In this document: positions 59,413 through 64,000 of the stretch, one piece after another
Layout: each line of letters opens with the position of its first letter
Position numbering within the stretch: the stretch's first letter is position 1
DNA from: Cohnella rhizoplanae
GTDB lineage: Bacteria; Bacillota; Bacilli; Paenibacillales; Paenibacillaceae
Direction of reading: 5' to 3'
Length of the DNA: 64,000 bases
Assembly (NCBI RefSeq): GCF_948329515.1
Contig: NZ_CAOJCN010000010.1
Span: 124,001-188,000, forward strand
The notes under the pieces: generated by a model
Database searches by the model: none
What the model was told of the DNA's origin: nothing
What the model saw: only the letters and a program-made list of their open reading frames with translations
Made by a program: the position numbers and the translations under genes

Positions 59413-61629
59413 TTGAGCGGCGACGGAATGTATCGGGACGGCGCGCAGTTGCTGGCGGACGAGCTGATGCTGCTGGAGGAAGGCCTTCGGACCTTGCTCG
59501 GGCCCGAAGGGGATAATCCGCTGGCGGACCCGATGGCCGCGCTGAAGGGTCTGGTCGTGACGCCCGGCGAGCTGCTGCGTTCGCCGGACGAGGAAGAAGT
59601 TCCTGCCGAGCGTTGGCGCGAATTCGTCTCGCGCCGGCGCGAGGCGGAGGAACGGATGGCGGAAAACGAGCGGCAGAGCAAGCTTGGCGGGACGGCGCTG
59701 CCCCTGGCCGAGCTGACGGAACGGCTGGGACTGACCCGCTGGGAGCGGCGGCTTGTCGTGCTCGGTCTCGCCGGCGAATGCAGCAGGCGGTATGAAAAGT
59801 GGTTCGGCTACTTGAACGACGACGTGACGCTCAAGTCGGCGACGCCGGATCTGGCGCTGCGGCTGCTGTGCGATACGGCCGCCGAACGCGCCGAAGGCAG
59901 GCGCGCGCTAGCCGGACCCAAGGCGCGGCGCTTGCTGCTGGATGCCGGCGAGGATATATATGCCCGTACGCCGGGACTGCGCGAGCCGATCCGGCTCGAT
60001 CCGCGCATCGTCAGCTTCGCGTTGGACGCGGAGACCGTGGACGCTCGTCTCGACGGTATCGCCCGCCGCTACGGTCCGGAAGACGGCGAGCTGCCGGAGC
60101 TGCCGGCCGGCGACGCGTCGTGGCGGATGCTGCAACCGCTGGCGGACGCTAAGCCGCATGCCGGATGGCCGCTCGCGCAGCTGTGGGGGCCTGCCGGCTC
60201 GGGCAAGCTGCTCCGGGCCCGCCGTCTCGCGGCTGCCAGAGGGCAGCCGCTGCTGTGCGTGCGCGTCGACCGTCTGCCCGCGGAGGCGCCCAAGCTGGCC
60301 GCCGTTCTCGCGCGGATCGCGAGAGAGGCGCTGCTCGTAGACGCTGCGCTCTGCTTCGCCGAGGGAGAGGGCGGCAAGGCGCCGGATCCGGCGCTGCTGG
60401 GCGTTTTCGGCGACGCGCTTAGCGACTATGCCGCGTTCGCAGCCCGGCCGCTTGTCTTCTGGACTAGCCGGGACCAGCGGACGCCCCACAGCTTGCCCTC
60501 GGCGGAGGGGCGGATGTTCTGGCAGTCCGAGATCGGCCTGCCGGACGCGTCGCGCCGGTCCGCGCTGTGGAAGGATGCGGCCGCCAGCGGGCGGGAAGGC
60601 GTGCCGGGGCCGATGCCCAAGCAATACGAAGAAGGCCTGTTCGACGAGCTCGCCGACAAATACCGCCTCACGCCAGGCCAGACTGAGCAGGCTTGGAGAC
60701 AGGCGCGCCTGCTGGCCGCCGGGGGCGGCCATGCCTGGCCGGGCCTTGCGGAACTGGAAGAGGCATCGCGCGGTCAATTCCGCCACCGGCTATCCGAGAT
60801 GGCCGAGCGGATCGTGCCCAAGCGGACCTGGCACGACCTGGTGCTGCCGCCGGAGCCGCTGGCGCTGCTGCGGGAGGCCTGCGGACGCTTCGCGCATCGC
60901 GGGCGCGTGCTGGAGGAATGGGGCTTCCGCGACAAACTGCCTTACGGCACAGGCCTGCATCTGCTGCTCGCGGGACCTCCGGGCACGGGCAAAACGATGT
61001 CCGCCGAGATCGTCGCCGCCGAGCTCGGACTGGAGATGTACCGGATCGATCTGTCGCGCATCGTGAGCAAGTATATCGGCGAGACGGAGCAGCGGCTCCG
61101 GGAACTGTTCGCCGAAGCGGAGCAGAGCGGGGCCATTTTGTTTTTCGACGAGGGCGACGCGCTGTTCGGGAAGCGGACCGAGATCAAGGACGCCCACGAT
61201 AAATACGCCAATATGGAGGCGGCATACCTGCTGCAGCGGATCGAGGCGTACGACGGCGTGACGATCCTGGCTACGAATCTGCTTCAGAATCTGGACGAAG
61301 CGCTGATGCGGCGAATGAGCGCGGTGATTAAGTTCCCTGCGCCTGACGCTTCGGACCGCGAGCGGATCTTCAGGGCGCATCTGCCCCCTTCGGTGCCGAC
61401 GGACGAAGATTTGGATTTGGCGTTTTTGGCCGCGAGGCTGGACGTGGCCGGCGGACATATCAAAAATATCGTGCTGACCGCGGCCTTTCTCGCCGCAGGG
61501 GAAGAAAAGCCGATCGGCATGGCTCATCTGGTGCGGGCCGCCGCACAGGAATTGCGCAAGATGGGGAAGATTTGGGTCAAAGAAAACTTTGCGCCATACG
61601 ATACCGAAAACGATGCAAGTTTTGGATAG
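59413..61629 (+). CDS. eCIS AAA+ ATPase (Afp15/Pvc15-like)
   Basis: 738 residues. The C-terminal AAA+ module has Walker A GPPGTGKT (about 521-528), Walker B ILFFDEGDALFG (about 575), NMEAAYLLQRIE and the RRMS arginine-finger region. An earlier P-loop-like GPAGSGKL near 259 lacks the Ser/Thr after Lys, so the N-terminal half holds a degenerate ATPase domain. This two-part layout is that of the ATPase encoded in most extracellular contractile injection loci, whose role in assembly is not settled. TTG start with AGAGGGGGA upstream, 15 bases after the phosphatase. Confidence 0.85.
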   Translation: MSGDGMYRDGAQLLADELMLLEEGLRTLLGPEGDNPLADPMAALKGLVVTPGELLRSPDEEEVPAERWREFVSRRREAEERMAENERQSKLGGTALPLAELTERLGLTRWERRLVVLGLAGECSRRYEKWFGYLNDDVTLKSATPDLALRLLCDTAAERAEGRRALAGPKARRLLLDAGEDIYARTPGLREPIRLDPRIVSFALDAETVDARLDGIARRYGPEDGELPELPAGDASWRMLQPLADAKPHAGWPLAQLWGPAGSGKLLRARRLAAARGQPLLCVRVDRLPAEAPKLAAVLARIAREALLVDAALCFAEGEGGKAPDPALLGVFGDALSDYAAFAARPLVFWTSRDQRTPHSLPSAEGRMFWQSEIGLPDASRRSALWKDAAASGREGVPGPMPKQYEEGLFDELADKYRLTPGQTEQAWRQARLLAAGGGHAWPGLAELEEASRGQFRHRLSEMAERIVPKRTWHDLVLPPEPLALLREACGRFAHRGRVLEEWGFRDKLPYGTGLHLLLAGPPGTGKTMSAEIVAAELGLEMYRIDLSRIVSKYIGETEQRLRELFAEAEQSGAILFFDEGDALFGKRTEIKDAHDKYANMEAAYLLQRIEAYDGVTILATNLLQNLDEALMRRMSAVIKFPAPDASDRERIFRAHLPPSVPTDEDLDLAFLAARLDVAGGHIKNIVLTAAFLAAGEEKPIGMAHLVRAAAQELRKMGKIWVKENFAPYDTENDASFG

Positions 61630-61649
61630 CCACTGGGCGTAATTGCCGA

Positions 61650-61655
61650 TATAAT
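61650..61655 (+). promoter_or_regulatory. Isolated TATAAT after the AAA+ gene
   Basis: A perfect TATAAT, 74 bases before the DUF4255 gene, in a short AT-rich gap. No proper -35 at 16-18 bases; possible internal promoter for the structural genes. Confidence 0.3.
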
Positions 61656-61723
61656 AAAAATATTGGCGAAAATTGTAGGAATCTCTTCGGATTCTAGACA
61701 TATTTATAGCGCCTTCGGGAGGG

Positions 61724-62320
61724 GTGGCATCTATCGGGTCATATACCGCGATCGCGGAAGTCGGTTCGAGCCTGCTCAAGCTCCTGCGCGAGCAGCTGTC
61801 TCCAGATCCGGTCACCCGTCCGGACCTCATCGGTCTGGCATCGCCGGCGGACAAGGGCGACCTTAGTCTGTCCTTGTACCTAGTAGGCGTCCGGGAGAGC
61901 GGGGAGGCCCGCAGGAACACGATGCAGTCGCAGGGCGGACAGCTGAGATACCCTCCTCTGGCACTAGATCTTACATACTTGATCACGGCGCATTCGGCAG
62001 CCGAGCCGCTTGCCCGTACCCTGGACGAGCATCTGATGCTGGGAAAGGTCGTTCAGGTGCTGTACGACAACGCGGTACTGCGAGCGCCTTACCTTGAGGG
62101 ATCGCTCGCGATGAGCGGCGAGGAACTCCGCGTTACGGCGGAGAATCTCGATACGGACCAACTGGTTCGGCTGTGGCAGTTCGGCGATCTTCCTTACAAG
62201 CTGTCGCTCGTGTACAAGGTCGGGCCGATCCTGCTCGAGTCGACTCGCATGAAGCCGGGACCGCGCGTCGTCGAACGGCGCATTACGCTGCAGGACATCG
62301 GGGGAGGGGAGAACCGATGA
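61724..62320 (+). CDS. DUF4255 (Pvc16/Afp16 N-terminal type) tail-completion protein
   Basis: Up to 198 residues of the DUF4255/Pvc16_N family: the opening SYTAIAEVGSSLLKLL, then LSLYLVGV, PPLALDLTYLITAH and LWQFGDLPYKLSLVYKVGPILL are the family's hallmarks. Pvc16/Afp16 caps the tube and sheath and sets particle length. The GTG at 61724 is almost on top of GGGAGGGG (61717-61724), which leaves poor spacing; a non-standard ATC at 61733 would be better placed and fits family starts. Overlaps the next gene by ATGA. Confidence 0.82.
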   Translation: MASIGSYTAIAEVGSSLLKLLREQLSPDPVTRPDLIGLASPADKGDLSLSLYLVGVRESGEARRNTMQSQGGQLRYPPLALDLTYLITAHSAAEPLARTLDEHLMLGKVVQVLYDNAVLRAPYLEGSLAMSGEELRVTAENLDTDQLVRLWQFGDLPYKLSLVYKVGPILLESTRMKPGPRVVERRITLQDIGGGENR

Positions 62321-63120
62321 CCGCCGCGCAGTCTACCTTCGTATCCCGCTGCTCGCTGGTCGTCCTGCCCGTCGATCCATGGACGGGGCGCGCCATCTCA
62401 GGCGCGGGCGTCGCCGTCCGGCTTGAAGGGCTCCCCTATAGACCGGTGCGCACAACCGAGGGCGGTTACGCGTTCACGGACTTGGCGGGAGGGGAGCTCG
62501 TTATCGTCGTAGAGGCCCCGCTCCGGTTGACATACCGCAGAAGCGTCGATCTGTCGACGCTGCCCATGCAGGCGCCGGTGGTGCTGGTGCCGATGCTGCC
62601 CGGCTCGCGGCTGGATCCGCCGCCCGGCGCGACGGGGTTGCGGCTGCGTATCTCCGACTCCGCCGGCAAGCCGCTTCCCGGCGTGGGCGTTTTTGCTTGG
62701 TTGGAGGAAGAGAGCTGCAGCCGGGGCCGTCTGGCCGACGATTATCCGGCGGGCGCCGACGGGCTCCGATTCGCGCCTGAGAACGGCAGGCTGCTGCCGG
62801 GCGATCCGTTCGTGATCATGGATCGCGGCGGCAAGGCCATAGAACGGTGCCGCGCTGGGCCGGATACGGGGCTGCCGGGCACGCTGGCGCTCGAAGCGCC
62901 CACCGACCGCGACTGGCGCCGAGGCGCGATCCTGCTTCCCGCGTCGTCGTCGCGCAGCGACAGCGACGGGGTCGCGACGCTTCCGCTGCGCGGCGCCTAT
63001 CCGGCCCGGTTCCGCGTGAAGGCCGAGCTGTCGCTCGGCGGCAAGCGATCCGCGGCCGAATGGACGGCGGCAGGCGGCACCTTGACTTGGCAGGAGCAGG
63101 TAGAATGGCCCGCCGGTTGA
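62317..63120 (+). CDS. eCIS-linked beta-rich protein with carboxypeptidase-regulatory-like repeats
   Basis: 267 residues, mostly beta strands. Residues about 20-90 (AISGAGVAVRLEG, GGYAFTDLAGGELVIVVEAP) and 105-170 (DSAGKPLPGVGVFAW) look like transthyretin/carboxypeptidase-regulatory-like folds, seen in surface or baseplate attachments. No signal peptide. Coupled to the DUF4255 gene by a 4-base overlap, so it is probably a particle component or accessory. Not recognised as a named Pvc/Afp subunit. Confidence 0.65.
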   Translation: MTAAQSTFVSRCSLVVLPVDPWTGRAISGAGVAVRLEGLPYRPVRTTEGGYAFTDLAGGELVIVVEAPLRLTYRRSVDLSTLPMQAPVVLVPMLPGSRLDPPPGATGLRLRISDSAGKPLPGVGVFAWLEEESCSRGRLADDYPAGADGLRFAPENGRLLPGDPFVIMDRGGKAIERCRAGPDTGLPGTLALEAPTDRDWRRGAILLPASSSRSDSDGVATLPLRGAYPARFRVKAELSLGGKRSAAEWTAAGGTLTWQEQVEWPAG

Positions 63121-63484
63121 ACCCGGTCCGGTCGAAGCCGGACCGCATCTACGGAAGGGGGGCGACCTTGCACGCCAAGTCGGGGAACGCATAGCGGCAT
63201 CGCTTCGCAATTCCGGCCGGGAGTGAGGACAAGACCGAGCAAGTCTCCTAGAGCGCTTGCATGACGTCGTCGCGCTGCGCCATCGGCGGAGGCACGACGT
63301 CATTGATTGACAATCAGAGGGTATGCGGATCTCTAGCGCATCCGCCGTCCGTCGGGACACCGCCGGCGGTTGGAGACGCTCGGACGACGCAGCACCTATC
63401 CCATCACCGGAGAGGAGGAACTGGCTGCTTACGGATGCGCATCGCGTCAGACATCAGGATGCATTCGAAAGGGAGCCGGGGAAT
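63121..63484. other. 364-base gap before the sheath gene, with an inverted repeat
   Basis: ATGACGTCGT (63261-63270) and ACGACGTCAT (63294-63303) are a perfect 10-base inverted repeat with a 23-base loop and no T-run. Four bases later TTGACA (63307-63312) begins, but the -10 position reads TCTCTA (63330-63335), a poor match. Nothing here looks like a protein gene. Confidence 0.5.
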
Positions 63485-64000
63485 ATGGCAGAGTATTTAT
63501 CGCCTGGGGTATATGTGGAGGAATTCGAGAGCGGGTCCAGACCGCTCGAAGGCGTCAGCACCAGCACGGCCGGTTTTATCGGATTGGCCCAGCGCGGCTC
63601 GGTAGAGGGGCTGCCGCTGCTCGTGACCGGCCCTGCCGACTTCCAGCGGGCGTACGGATCTTACTTGTCCGAGAGCGCTTTCGGCAGCTACCGTTTTCTT
63701 GCTTACGCGGTTGAACAATTTTTCATGAACGGCGGTTCGCGCTGTTATATCATGCGGGTAGCGCCGCCGGATGCGAGACCGGCGTCCAATGCCGACAACC
63801 TGGCGGACGTGCTCTCCGTCTCCGCCAAGAATCCCGGCGCATGGGGCAGCCTGATCAGCGTATCGCTGGCGCCTGCCAGCAAGGCGAAGACCCAGATCTA
63901 CGAAGTGACCGACAAGCGTTACCGCGTGAAAAACGCAAACGGCTTTTACGCAGGCGACGTCGTATCGTTCTCGGACGGCGAAGACGCGCAGCTGAACCGG
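63485..64000 (+). CDS. Contractile tail sheath protein of the eCIS (5' part only)
   Basis: 172 codons are present and remain open at the window edge. The start is diagnostic: MAEYLSPGVYVEEFESG, then STSTAGFIGLAQRG, TGPADFQRAYG, and AVEQFFMNGGSRCYIMRV, the N-terminal pattern of phage-tail and eCIS sheath proteins (Afp2-4/Pvc2-4). The early Y-x-x-P-G-V-Y-V-E-E is the arm that links neighbouring subunits. GGGAG lies 9 bases before the ATG. Sheath contraction drives the inner tube through a target membrane. Tube, spike and baseplate genes should follow to the right. Confidence 0.9.
   Translation, partial: MAEYLSPGVYVEEFESGSRPLEGVSTSTAGFIGLAQRGSVEGLPLLVTGPADFQRAYGSYLSESAFGSYRFLAYAVEQFFMNGGSRCYIMRVAPPDARPASNADNLADVLSVSAKNPGAWGSLISVSLAPASKAKTQIYEVTDKRYRVKNANGFYAGDVVSFSDGEDAQLNR

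Noticed and set aside
53614..64000. Interpretation of the region as an ordinary myophage prophage or T6SS
   Set aside because: No integrase, lysis, capsid or Tss membrane genes are seen, while DUF4157, DUF4255 and the Afp15-like ATPase are eCIS markers. The right edge is open, so this is held with caution.

Overview
The window looks like a chromosome segment of a spore-forming, GC-rich member of the Paenibacillaceae; Cohnella or a near relative is my guess. Evidence: spore genes (cotE, spoVK); Gram-positive gene orders shared with Bacillus subtilis (cotE-mutS-mutL, miaA-hfq, spoVK-hflX-ynbB-glnR-glnA, lexA/yneA/ynzC); strong GGAGG ribosome sites; frequent TTG and GTG starts; a lipoprotein sugar-binding protein typical of Paenibacillus. 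No tRNA, rRNA, insertion sequence, CRISPR array or prophage integration module was recognised.

Layout. 1-7.7 kb: the end of a carbohydrate-uptake locus, with a solute-binding lipoprotein, two Gfo/Idh/MocA oxidoreductases and a large secreted GxGYxYP / four Ig-like repeat / malectin protein. 7.8-11.4 kb: an aromatic-acid-exporter-like membrane protein, spore coat morphogen CotE and an amidoligase-domain protein. 11.6-20.0 kb: mismatch repair and RNA genes (mutS, S41 protease, mutL, methyltransferase, miaA, hfq). 20.1-25.7 kb: a class A penicillin-binding protein, a GNAT protein, DUF402 and DUF218 proteins, spoVK. 25.7-30.4 kb: hflX, a Met-gamma-lyase-family PLP enzyme, glnRA with a promoter and a GlnR operator. 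30.4-32.8 kb: lexA divergent from yneA across five LexA-type boxes, then ynzC and a small membrane protein. 32.8-37.9 kb: HAD phosphatase, mtnD (minus strand), metH. 38.2-47.2 kb: DNA repair and housekeeping, with mrfAB, a HAD-IIA phosphatase, an Fpg-like glycosylase, endonuclease IV, a small receiver-like protein, thioredoxin, an ABC ATPase and an RNA methyltransferase. 47.3-53.5 kb: signalling and cell wall, with a Ser/Thr kinase fused to a P-loop-like domain, an ArlRS-like two-component pair, an NlpC/P60 endopeptidase (minus strand), a nitrilase and GNAT pair.

53.6-64.0 kb is the most unusual part and runs off the right edge. It reads as the left flank of an extracellular contractile injection system (eCIS, phage-tail-like particle). 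A minus-strand operon encodes a DUF4157 HELAH protein, a 664-residue protein sharing its N-terminal motif and carrying glycine-rich hydrophobic stretches (candidate cargo), and a small YbjN/chaperone-like protein. Divergently, the plus strand encodes a partner-switching regulatory set (RsbW-like kinase, STAS protein, GAF-PP2C phosphatase), then an Afp15-like AAA+ ATPase, a DUF4255 (Pvc16-type) protein, a carboxypeptidase-regulatory-like protein and the start of the tail sheath gene. No sigma factor lies beside the partner-switching genes. The working model is that the module controls production or release of the particle and the minus-strand operon supplies its payload; this is inference from gene content and order.

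All assignments rest on reading translated motifs, spacing and synteny; no database search was run.
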